A DNA stretch of 64,000 bases from Clostridium peptidivorans. GTDB lineage: Bacteria > Bacillota > Clostridia > Clostridiales > Clostridiaceae. The position numbers and the translations under genes are program-made. Positions 37,792 to 45,321 of the stretch are shown in pieces. The notes beneath the pieces were generated by a model. It saw only the letters and a program-made list of their open reading frames with translations, was not told the DNA's origin and did no database searches. Position 1 is the first letter of the stretch. Every line of letters begins with the position of its first letter. The stretch covers positions 124,001-188,000 of the forward strand of contig NZ_OAOD01000005.1 of NCBI RefSeq assembly GCF_900205925.1, read 5' to 3'.

Positions 37792-38553
37792 TTATATGAC
37801 TTTATTTCCCAACTTATTAATAATACTCGCTGAATATCCAGCCCCAAATCCATTATCAATATTTACTACAGTAACTCCACTTGCACAGCTGTTAAGCATA
37901 CATAAAAGAGCAGATAATCCATTAAAATTAGCTCCGTATCCCACGCTTGTTGGAACTGCAATAACTGGCTTATCTACAAGGCCACCTACTACGCTAGCTA
38001 GAGCTCCCTCCATTCCCGCCACTACAACAACTACCTTTGCTCCTCTTATATCATCCAATCTGTTAAACAAACGATGTATTCCGGCAACTCCTACATCATA
38101 TATTCTTTTTACTTCATTTCCAAAGGTCTCTGCAGTTATAGCTGCTTCTTCAGATACAGGTATGTCTGAAGTCCCTGCAGTGACTACAGCTATGTAACTT
38201 GAGCTCTTTTCTACTTCTGTTTGTATAATTCTTATTATTCTTGCTTCCTTAAAATACTCAGCTTTGTCACATATGCCTTTTATTTCTGCATACATTTCCT
38301 CTGTAGCTCTTGTGGCTAGTATATTATTTTTCTTTGTTATCATGAATTCTACTATACTTTTTACTTGCTCTACAGTTTTGCCTGCACAGTATATTACTTC
38401 TGGGTAACCCACTCTAAGTTCTCTGTGGTTATCTATCTTTGCAAAGCCTAAATCTTTAAAGGGTAGTTCTTTTAGTTTATTTAGCGCCTCATCTATTTCT
38501 AAATTATCTTCTTTAACCTTTAAAAGAAGTTCTCTTAGCTCCTTTTCATTCAT
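37792..38553 (-). CDS. larB: Nickel pincer cofactor biosynthesis protein LarB
   Basis: 253 residues with a C-terminal AIR-carboxylase (PurE)-like domain: AVVTAGTSDIPVSEEAA, VVVVAGMEGALASVVGG and PTSVGYGANFNGLSALL. LarB carboxylates and hydrolyses nicotinic acid adenine dinucleotide, the first step of the nickel-pincer nucleotide made for lactate racemase LarA. Last gene of larC1-larC2-larE-larB; it overlaps larE by 8 bases. Confidence 0.94.
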   Translation of the reverse strand: MNEKELRELLLKVKEDNLEIDEALNKLKELPFKDLGFAKIDNHRELRVGYPEVIYCAGKTVEQVKSIVEFMITKKNNILATRATEEMYAEIKGICDKAEYFKEARIIRIIQTEVEKSSSYIAVVTAGTSDIPVSEEAAITAETFGNEVKRIYDVGVAGIHRLFNRLDDIRGAKVVVVVAGMEGALASVVGGLVDKPVIAVPTSVGYGANFNGLSALLCMLNSCASGVTVVNIDNGFGAGYSASIINKLGNKVI

Positions 38554-39370
38554 TATTCATGCCACCTTTTATATTTACATTCATACTTCCTGTTCTATAT
38601 CCTTCTAAATCTAATGTTACATATTTATAACCTAAATTCTTTAAATTTTCTATTACATTTTTTCTTATGTCCTTATCTAAAAAGTTATTTATTTGTTCAT
38701 TATATACTTCTATACGAGCTAACTCTCCATAACTTCGTATACGCGCACCCATAAATCCTGCTTCAGCTAAGTAACTTTCTCCCTTTTCAATTCTTTTAAG
38801 TTCTTCTATTTTTATTTCTTGTCCATAAGGAAGTCTAGATAATAAACAAGCATAGGATGGCTTGTCCCAAGTAGGAAGTCCCAACTCTTTAGATATTTCT
38901 CTTATATCTTTTTTAGTAAATTTACATTCTAATAATGGACTTTTTACATTAAGTTCCTTAAGTGCTCTCATTCCTGGCCTATAATCCTTTGTATCATCCA
39001 AATTACTTCCATCTACTACATAATCTATTCCCATTTCTTTTAAAAAATCTTTTATTTTGCTAAATATATGTGTCTTACATATATAGCATCTATCCTCAGG
39101 ATTATGCTTTATCTCTTCTAATATGTCAAACTCCAGGAAATAGTGCTCTATTTTTAACTCATCTATTATGTTTTCTACTTCTTTTATTTCTCTATCAGGT
39201 ATATACGGTGCCTTTATAGTTATCGCAATAACCTCTTTACCTATTGCATCTTGACAAACCCTTAGAAGGAAGGTACTATCCACTCCTCCAGAAAATGCAA
39301 CTGCTACCTTTTTAAGAGATTTTATATAATCCACAAGTTCTTTATATTTTTCATTATACAATTTACTCAC
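38546..39370 (-). CDS. larE: ATP-dependent sacrificial sulfur transferase LarE
   Basis: 274 residues. PP-loop AFSGGVDSTFLL near residue 25 activates the substrate as the AMP adduct; the cysteine of SYACLLSRLPYG matches the sulfur-donating Cys176 region of Lactobacillus LarE, and a second pair is in RCYICK. It inserts sulfur into the pincer cofactor precursor. It overlaps both neighbours by 8 bases, showing tight translational coupling. Confidence 0.93.
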   Translation of the reverse strand: MSKLYNEKYKELVDYIKSLKKVAVAFSGGVDSTFLLRVCQDAIGKEVIAITIKAPYIPDREIKEVENIIDELKIEHYFLEFDILEEIKHNPEDRCYICKTHIFSKIKDFLKEMGIDYVVDGSNLDDTKDYRPGMRALKELNVKSPLLECKFTKKDIREISKELGLPTWDKPSYACLLSRLPYGQEIKIEELKRIEKGESYLAEAGFMGARIRSYGELARIEVYNEQINNFLDKDIRKNVIENLKNLGYKYVTLDLEGYRTGSMNVNIKGGMNNE

Positions 39371-39776
39371 CCCATACTTTTAAATCTTTTATTTCCATTT
39401 TTATATCTTCATATAATCTTATAAAAGGAATATTTTTTTCTAACGCAATTCTTTTTACATCCTCAAATTCAGGCTTATATTTAATCATATTTCCTTCTTT
39501 ATAACATGCTTTTATTCTTATTTCTCCATAAGATGTACTTATATTTTTTATATTCCTATCTAAAATACTTTTTTCTACCTTGTATTTTCTAAGTCCTATA
39601 GTGGTTGTTTCATTAAATAATACATTATTTAAATCTTTTTCTTTTTCTTCTGTATGTAATACAGATAGCTTTATAGCAGGTCTTCCTTTTTTCATAACTA
39701 TAGGAGTTAAATATACATCTTGAGCTCCAGAGCTTAAAAGCTTATCTATTATATATGGATAAACCTCTGAACTCAT
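39363..39776 (-). CDS. larC2: LarC C-terminal part (larC2), probably expressed by -1 frameshift from larC1
   Basis: 137 residues if read from its first ATG, but the frame is open upstream through CFVTECNIDDM back to the A-rich run at the end of larC1, and the conserved NIDDM lies across the nominal start. Motifs SSGAQDVYLTPIVMKKGRPA and EIRIKACY are the LarC2 domain. With larC1 it forms the CTP-dependent nickel insertase. No ribosome site is evident at the ATG. Confidence 0.88.
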   Translation of the reverse strand: MSSEVYPYIIDKLLSSGAQDVYLTPIVMKKGRPAIKLSVLHTEEKEKDLNNVLFNETTTIGLRKYKVEKSILDRNIKNISTSYGEIRIKACYKEGNMIKYKPEFEDVKRIALEKNIPFIRLYEDIKMEIKDLKVWGE

Positions 39777-39796
39777 ATCATCTATATTACATTCAG

Positions 39797-40609
39797 TTAC
39801 AAAACACTGTTTTTTTTTTCTTCTTTTTCAGCAATAAACACTCTAAGCACATTAGGTATTTTATCAAAATCCTTGTATCCTATACCATACCCAACCCTTA
39901 ATACTTTAAATTCCTCTTTATCTGTAAATTCCTTTACTAAAGATTTTAATATGGCAGCTCCAGTTGGAGTAGTTGCTTCAAAAGGCACATTCCCCTTTCT
40001 TATTGGTATGTCCTTAAGTATTTCTACTGTAGCTGGTGCAGGTACTGGCAGTACTCCATGAGCGCAATGAACAAACCCGCTACCTACCTCTACAGTGGAA
40101 CAAAATATTTCTTCCACATCTAAGTAATCACAACATATTGCTGCCCCTACAATATCTATAATAGAGTCTGTAGCTCCAACTTCATGAAAGTGAACTTCAT
40201 ATAGTTCCTTGTTATGAACTCTTGCCTCTGCTTCTGCTACTATTTTAAATATACTTAAACTTAAATTTTTTACTTTTTCTTTAAGACTACTATTTTTTAT
40301 TATCTCTTCTATATCCTTCAAATTTCTATGATGATGGTGATTATTTTCCTCATGGTGATGTAAATTATGTTCATTATGCTCACCATGATTTTCATTATGA
40401 TGGTGATGAGGCTTTAAAATTACATTTACCTTGGTTCCTGCTATTCCATTTTTAACTTCTCTGGTTATATTTAATTCATATTCATCATTTATATTAAGCT
40501 TTTTAAGTTCTTCTATAAGATATTCCTTAGGAACCCCTAAGTCCACCATAGCTGCTAAATTCATATCTCCGCTAATTCCTGAAAAGCAATCATAATAAAG
40601 TATCTTCAT
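39797..40609 (-). CDS. larC1: LarC N-terminal part (larC1), nickel insertion protein
   Basis: 270 residues from the ATG at 40609 (GGGTG six bases upstream). LYYDCFSGISGDMNLAA at the start and HFHEVGATDSIIDIVGA, AHGVLPVPAPATVEIL are LarC motifs. Residues about 70-95 form a His-rich insertion (HHHH, HHH and HHHH blocks) fit for nickel binding. The zero frame ends NSVL-stop; a -1 shift at A-AAA-AAC joins it to larC2, giving about 415 residues. Confidence 0.92.
   Translation of the reverse strand: MKILYYDCFSGISGDMNLAAMVDLGVPKEYLIEELKKLNINDEYELNITREVKNGIAGTKVNVILKPHHHHNENHGEHNEHNLHHHEENNHHHHRNLKDIEEIIKNSSLKEKVKNLSLSIFKIVAEAEARVHNKELYEVHFHEVGATDSIIDIVGAAICCDYLDVEEIFCSTVEVGSGFVHCAHGVLPVPAPATVEILKDIPIRKGNVPFEATTPTGAAILKSLVKEFTDKEEFKVLRVGYGIGYKDFDKIPNVLRVFIAEKEEKKNSVL
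39809..39815 (-). other. Slippery heptamer A-AAA-AAC, -1 ribosomal frameshift site of larC
   Basis: In the larC1 frame the last codons are GAA GAA AAA AAA AAC AGT GTT TTG TAA. The heptamer A AAA AAC fits X-XXY-YYZ in correct phase. One base back, reading continues CAG TGT TTT GTA ACT GAA into larC2 without a stop. Lactobacillus plantarum larC is known to use a frameshift between its two frames. Confidence 0.8.
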
Positions 40610-40679
40610 AATTTTCACCCATCCCTTTATTAATAAAGATTAAATATTTTCAATATATTATAATTTTACCACATCTTAC

Positions 40680-41285
40680 TTATTTAGACACATATGGATT
40701 TCCTGAAATGAAAAACCTCCAAGGATAATCCTTAGCTTCCTCAGCATAATCAATACCTATTCTCGAGGATTCTCCAATCTCAAATTCTTGTTTATTTCCT
40801 TCCTCTATGTATATCCTATCCCCTAATAAATCATCTCCATTCATACTTTTATCAATATTAAGAGCCATACATAATCTAGAAGGACCGCTGGTCAAATTAA
40901 CTACTTCCCTTTTCTTTAATTCATCATAGTTCTTATTGAACCTTCTTTTACTCATGACTTCCTTTCCTTCTAAGGGCTCAACTGCTCTTATTAATACCGC
41001 CTGCGCTATCCCTTCTTCTCTTGATACTACGTTCATACAATAATAAAGTCCATATATAAAATATACATATGCAACTCCAGGTTTTCCATACATAACTTCT
41101 ACCCTTTTAGTTCTACGTCCACCATAGCTGTGAGCAGCCTTATCCTGTAATCCCATATATGCTTCTACTTCTACAATCTTTCCTGAAGTTATTATGCTAT
41201 TTTCAACAGTCACTAAGTTTTTTCCTAAAAGCTCCTTTGCTACTTCTAAAGTATCTTTATTATAAAATTCTCTTGACAGCTTCAT
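40680..41285 (-). CDS. 3-methyladenine DNA glycosylase (AAG/MPG family)
   Basis: 201 residues. KIVEVEAYMGLQDKAAHSYGG holds the catalytic Glu region, and VMYGKPGVAYVYFIYGLYYCMN and AVLIRAVEPLEG are family signatures. It removes alkylated purines such as 3-methyladenine in base-excision repair. Single gene between the clpE-like and lar genes. Confidence 0.93.
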   Translation of the reverse strand: MKLSREFYNKDTLEVAKELLGKNLVTVENSIITSGKIVEVEAYMGLQDKAAHSYGGRRTKRVEVMYGKPGVAYVYFIYGLYYCMNVVSREEGIAQAVLIRAVEPLEGKEVMSKRRFNKNYDELKKREVVNLTSGPSRLCMALNIDKSMNGDDLLGDRIYIEEGNKQEFEIGESSRIGIDYAEEAKDYPWRFFISGNPYVSK

Positions 41286-41310
41286 GTTAAATGCCCTCCT
41301 TTAAAATTTA

Positions 41311-41336
41311 CAGCCTGGTATTAACATACCAGGCTG
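41311..41336 (-). terminator. Terminator after the clpE-like gene
   Basis: 11-bp perfect stem CAGCCTGGTAT / ATACCAGGCTG with a 4-base loop, 18 bases beyond the stop codon; tail TAAATTTT on the minus strand is only moderately T-rich. Confidence 0.7.
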
Positions 41337-41354
41337 CAAATATAACTAAAAATT

Positions 41355-43688
41355 TTATAAAATATTATTTATTATTGTTCTATCTTTTTCTACACCCAAA
41401 TCTATAGTTGAGCCTTCCTTAATACGTTTTTCAAAATAAGCCTCTGTTATTTCATCCTCTAAATATCTTTGAATTGCTCTTCTTAAAGGTCTTGCTCCAT
41501 ATTTTTCATCATATCCCTTTTCAAGAATAAGATCTTTAACATCCTTATTAACCTTTATTTTTATATTTTTTTCAAATAGCTCTTCTTCTACCTCTTTAAT
41601 CATTAAATCTACTATTTTATATAGCTCTTCCTTTGTAAGAGGTTTAAATACTATTGTCTCATCTACTCTGTTTAAAAACTCTGGCCTAAAGGTTTCCTTA
41701 AGGGCATCTCTTACCTGAACCTCTAAAGCTTCATAATCACTACTTCCAAAACCTATTTTAGTTCCCTTAAAATTTGTCCCCGCATTAGATGTCATTATAA
41801 TTACAGTGTTATCAAAATATACAGTTCTTCCTTGGCCATCTGTAAGCCTTCCATCATCTAATATTTGAAGTAACATATTAAATACATCTGGATGAGCCTT
41901 TTCTATTTCATCTAATAATACTACAGAATAAGGTTTTCTTCTAACTTTTTCTGTAAGCTGGCCACCCTCATCATATCCAACATATCCCGGAGGTGCTCCT
42001 ATAAGCTTTGATGAAGTATGCTTTTCCATATATTCAGACATATCCACCCTAATTAGTGCTTCCTCACTTCCAAATAGCTCAGAAGCCAATGCCTTTACAA
42101 GTTCAGTTTTCCCTACCCCTGTAGGGCCCACAAATATAAAAGATGACGGTTTTTTCTTTTTCTTAAATCCCAATCTATTTCTTCTAATAGATTTTGACAA
42201 AGCATTTACAGCTTCTTCTTGACCTATTACTCTTTCATGAAGCTTATTTTCTAAGTTTAATAATCTTTCTCCTTCGTTTTCCTTTACTTTATGAATTGGA
42301 ATTTTTGTCCATGCTTCTATAACAGAAGCTACATCTTCTATAGTTAGTTCAACACTATTGCATTCTTTCTCAATCTTCGTTAACTTTTCTTTAATTCTAA
42401 ACTCTTGTGTTTTATATTCAGCTGCTCTTTCATAATTTCCATTATCAGCTTCTTTTATTATTTCTTGTTGAATTTTTTCAAGCTCTTCCCCTAAAGATTC
42501 TACTTCTACAAGCCCTTTATTTTTTAAATTTGCCCTAGAGCTAGCTTCATCAATCACATCTATAGCCTTATCAGGAAGATACCTATCATTTATATATCTT
42601 TCAGAAAGCTTTACAGCTTCACTTATAACATCATCACTTATATGCACCTTATGATAATCTTCATAGTATTTTTTTATGCCCATTAATATTTCTATAGCCT
42701 CTTCTATAGTTGGCTCTTCTACGAGTACAGGTTGAAACCTTCTTTCGAGTGCTGAATCCTTTTCTATGTGTTTTCTATACTCTTCTAAAGTAGTTGCTCC
42801 AATAACTTGTATTTCACCTCGAGCTAGTGCAGGCTTTAATATATTCGCGGCATTTATAGCTCCTCCTTGAGCTTCTCCTGCCCCCATTATATTATGAATT
42901 TCATCTATAACTAATATAATGTTTCCTTCTGCTTTAGCTTCATCGATTATACTTTTCATTCTTCCTTCAAATTGTCCTCTAAATTGAGTTCCCGCTACTA
43001 CTGCTGTAAGATCCAATAAATATACCTCTGCATTGAATAGTTTTGCTGGAACCTCCTTTTTAGAAATTCTAACTGCTAATCCTTCTGCTATTGCAGTCTT
43101 ACCTACGCCTGGTTCTCCTATAAGTATAGGGTTGTTTTTAGTCCTTCTATTAAGGATTTGAATAACCCTATCTATTTCTGTATTCCTTCCTATTACAGGA
43201 TCAACTTCACCATTTTTAGCTTTTTCATTAAGGTTTATACCATACTTATCTAAGTTATTTCTTTTCTTTTTAAATAAATTATTTTTAGTCTTTATGCTAC
43301 TTTTATTTTCTCCATATTTATAATCCTTACCATCTTCAAAGCCTCTAAACATATCCTTAATTTCATTACTTTCAAATATATCCTTTGCTTCATTTTTTTC
43401 TAAAGATGTTTGATCATTTATAGATAAATTATTTATTATATTATTAAACATATCATTATTTGTAAATTCGTTTAAATCTACATTTTCAAGCATACTATTT
43501 AGTTGTTCTGTATAGTTCTCCATATCCTCTGAACTAATTCCTGTAGATTCTAAAAGCTGATTTAATGCTGGAAGCCCCATTTTTTTAGCACAATCTATAC
43601 AAACTCCCATTATTTGAGGTTTCCCACCTTCTATTTTGGAAGTAAATATCGTGGCTACATTTTTATGACATATTGAACACAATTTCAT
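41355..43688 (-). CDS. clpE: ClpE-like AAA+ unfoldase with N-terminal zinc finger
   Basis: 777 residues. Instead of a ClpN domain it begins with a four-cysteine zinc finger (C4, C7, C30, C33), as in ClpE and McsA. Two AAA+ modules follow with Walker A GEPGVGKT and GPTGVGKT, and a UVR motif ([17 protein letters not shown]) in the middle domain. It would unfold substrates for ClpP. I see no CtsR-type GGTCAAA repeats upstream. A ClpC label is the alternative, but the finger and length favour ClpE. Confidence 0.85.
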   Translation of the reverse strand: MKLCSICHKNVATIFTSKIEGGKPQIMGVCIDCAKKMGLPALNQLLESTGISSEDMENYTEQLNSMLENVDLNEFTNNDMFNNIINNLSINDQTSLEKNEAKDIFESNEIKDMFRGFEDGKDYKYGENKSSIKTKNNLFKKKRNNLDKYGINLNEKAKNGEVDPVIGRNTEIDRVIQILNRRTKNNPILIGEPGVGKTAIAEGLAVRISKKEVPAKLFNAEVYLLDLTAVVAGTQFRGQFEGRMKSIIDEAKAEGNIILVIDEIHNIMGAGEAQGGAINAANILKPALARGEIQVIGATTLEEYRKHIEKDSALERRFQPVLVEEPTIEEAIEILMGIKKYYEDYHKVHISDDVISEAVKLSERYINDRYLPDKAIDVIDEASSRANLKNKGLVEVESLGEELEKIQQEIIKEADNGNYERAAEYKTQEFRIKEKLTKIEKECNSVELTIEDVASVIEAWTKIPIHKVKENEGERLLNLENKLHERVIGQEEAVNALSKSIRRNRLGFKKKKKPSSFIFVGPTGVGKTELVKALASELFGSEEALIRVDMSEYMEKHTSSKLIGAPPGYVGYDEGGQLTEKVRRKPYSVVLLDEIEKAHPDVFNMLLQILDDGRLTDGQGRTVYFDNTVIIMTSNAGTNFKGTKIGFGSSDYEALEVQVRDALKETFRPEFLNRVDETIVFKPLTKEELYKIVDLMIKEVEEELFEKNIKIKVNKDVKDLILEKGYDEKYGARPLRRAIQRYLEDEITEAYFEKRIKEGSTIDLGVEKDRTIINNIL

Positions 43689-43811
43689 AACATCATCTCC
43701 ATACTCTATAATGTCTTATATTCTATAAGTTCATGTAAATATAGTATATCATAATTAAATATTATTATTTTACAAGATTTATGAATTTATTTTAACCATT
43801 ATGATAACATA

Positions 43812-43840
43812 AAATAACTAGCTTTGACAGCTAGTTATTT
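43812..43840 (-). terminator. Hairpin terminator after the 54-codon frame (may act both ways)
   Basis: 12-bp perfect stem AAATAACTAGCT / AGCTAGTTATTT with a 5-base loop. T-runs follow on both strands; on the minus strand it begins inside the last codons of the small frame. Confidence 0.65.
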
Positions 43841-43999
43841 TTTTGTTCCTATGTTTATAACCTCATTTGTCATATCATAACTATCATTTGAAATTAATTT
43901 TTTATTTGTTATTTTACCAGATTTTTTAACAATTAATAAATTTATTATAACCATTATGAGCGATACAAAATTTATTTTTCTTATCTCTCCATAACCCAT
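43835..43999 (-). CDS. Possible 54-residue single-helix membrane protein
   Basis: An open frame I read directly: it starts MGYGEIRKINFVSL, has a hydrophobic helix (FVSLIMVIINLLIV) and a polar tail ending NIGTKK. It stops exactly at the hairpin at 43812-43840 and has a promoter-like TTGAAA-N16-TATAAT just upstream (44043-44016). No good ribosome site precedes the ATG, and the leader would be very short, so the start is doubtful. The rest of the 460-base gap (43689-44148) holds only the clpE-like leader and the manC terminator. Confidence 0.4.
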   Translation of the reverse strand: MGYGEIRKINFVSLIMVIINLLIVKKSGKITNKKLISNDSYDMTNEVINIGTKK

Positions 44000-44015
44000 T
44001 ATATTTAATTTTTAT

Positions 44016-44043
44016 ATTATACTTAGTATGTGTACTTTTTCAA
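44016..44043 (-). promoter_or_regulatory. Putative promoter of the 54-codon frame
   Basis: Minus strand TTGAAA (44043-44038), 16-base spacer, TATAAT (44021-44016). Confidence 0.5.
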
Positions 44044-44093
44044 TTCTTATCAAATGAAAATATATACAATTTTATAATTTAAAATAAATTATG

Positions 44094-44139
44094 AAAGACC
44101 TTCCATAAGATAATTAAGCTATTCTTATAGAAGATCTTT
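44094..44139 (-). terminator. Terminator after manC
   Basis: 17-bp stem (44094-44110 with 44123-44139); the two non-Watson-Crick positions are G-U on the minus-strand RNA but C-A on the plus strand, showing it works for the minus-strand gene. Confidence 0.75.
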
Positions 44140-44148
44140 ATAGTAAGC

Positions 44149-45216
44149 CTATATATAATCTTTAAATTCATTATCTTTTTTCAATTCGCTTACCAAATAT
44201 TTTATTTCTTGATCTTTATTTTTATCCATTACAAGTATTACATCTCCTGCATCTACTATTATTAAATCTTTTACTCCAAAGCCTATGACAAGCTTTTCTC
44301 CACCAAGAACTATACAATCTTGACTTTCGTCCATGTATATATTCCCATTTACATTATTTCCACGGAAATTCTTTAAAAATCGTGCAAGCGACACAAAGTT
44401 ACCTATATCATCCCAAACAAATTCGCATTTTATAACAAATGCCTTTCTAGTTTTTTGCATTATACCAAAGTCTACTGAAATTCCATCGATTAAATTATAT
44501 TCTTCCTTTATTACTTCTTCTTCCTGTTCTGTATCTAATGCAGAATATATATTCATCATACTTTTATACATTTTAGGCAAATACTTTTCCATTTCCCTAA
44601 GGTAAATATCTGCTCTCCAAATAAACATACCACTATTCCATAGATAAGTGCCTTTTATTAATAAATCTTTAGCCACCTCTAGGTTAGGTTTTTCTAAAAA
44701 TCTCTCTACTCTGTAAGAAGGTATCCCTCCAATGATTCTCTCTCCTGTTTCTATATATCCATATCCTGTTTCAGGACGAGTCGGAGCAACTCCAATTGTA
44801 ATCAGCCCTCTTTTTCTTTCTACGATTTCCACAGCTTGGCTTAATGTATCTGTAAATAATTTTTCATTTTCTATATAGTGGTCTGAAGGGAGTACCATCA
44901 TTATTGCATCCTTATCTTTTTTTAAAAGCTTTACTGCAGAAAGCCCAATACAGGTTGCAGTTTCTTTGTTTGCAGGTTCTACGAATATATTTTCTTTGTT
45001 AATATCGGGCAATTCCTCATATACCTTGTTTAAATATATCTCATTGGTTACCACATATATATTTTCTTTATTTACTAAAGGCTTTATCCTGTCTACAGTG
45101 TTTCTTAAAAAACTCTTATCATTTATTATTTTTAAAAACTGCTTAGGATTACTTTCCCTTGATAAGGGATAGAGCCTTGTTCCTTTTCCACCGGCTAGAA
45201 TTAACGCATATAACAC
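44149..45216 (-). CDS. manC: Mannose-1-phosphate guanylyltransferase
   Basis: 355 residues from a GTG at 45216, chosen because GGAGAGG is five bases upstream; the frame is open 22 codons further up through a strong hairpin. LILAGGKGTRLYPLSRE and FVEPANKETATCIGLSA are the nucleotidyltransferase motifs, and PKQFLKI binds the sugar phosphate. It makes GDP-mannose for glycans. It is the short, single-domain form without an isomerase tail. Confidence 0.87.
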   Translation of the reverse strand: MLYALILAGGKGTRLYPLSRESNPKQFLKIINDKSFLRNTVDRIKPLVNKENIYVVTNEIYLNKVYEELPDINKENIFVEPANKETATCIGLSAVKLLKKDKDAIMMVLPSDHYIENEKLFTDTLSQAVEIVERKRGLITIGVAPTRPETGYGYIETGERIIGGIPSYRVERFLEKPNLEVAKDLLIKGTYLWNSGMFIWRADIYLREMEKYLPKMYKSMMNIYSALDTEQEEEVIKEEYNLIDGISVDFGIMQKTRKAFVIKCEFVWDDIGNFVSLARFLKNFRGNNVNGNIYMDESQDCIVLGGEKLVIGFGVKDLIIVDAGDVILVMDKNKDQEIKYLVSELKKDNEFKDYI

Positions 45217-45227
45217 AAAAACCTCTC

Positions 45228-45277
45228 CACAAATAAGTGCTTTAATTCCATAGTATGAATTAAAGCGGTTATTTGTG
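45228..45277 (-). promoter_or_regulatory. Long leader hairpin directly before the manC ribosome site
   Basis: Outer stem CACAAATAA / TTATTTGTG (9 bp) and inner stem CTTTAATTC / GAATTAAAG (9 bp) separated by a 3-base internal loop and capped by 8 bases. There is no T tail. AAAAGGAGG lies on its 5-prime side and GGAGAGG on its 3-prime side. Confidence 0.6.
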
Positions 45278-45321
45278 AACAACCTCCTTTTATGATTCTG
45301 TAAAAGTTTTATAAAGTCTAT

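Noticed and set aside
39776..39820. larC as a pseudogene broken by a frameshift
   Set aside because: The correctly phased slippery heptamer, the intact coding potential on both sides and the known use of frameshifting in larC make a programmed event more likely than decay or sequencing error.
40300..40400. A repeat-like run of ATGATG/CATCAT suggesting a microsatellite
   Set aside because: It codes the His-rich segment of LarC1 in frame and is explained by that protein feature.
43689..43811. A CtsR or HrcA/CIRCE heat-shock operator upstream of the clpE-like gene
   Set aside because: No GGTCAAA tandem repeat and no TTAGCACTC inverted repeat could be found in the leader.
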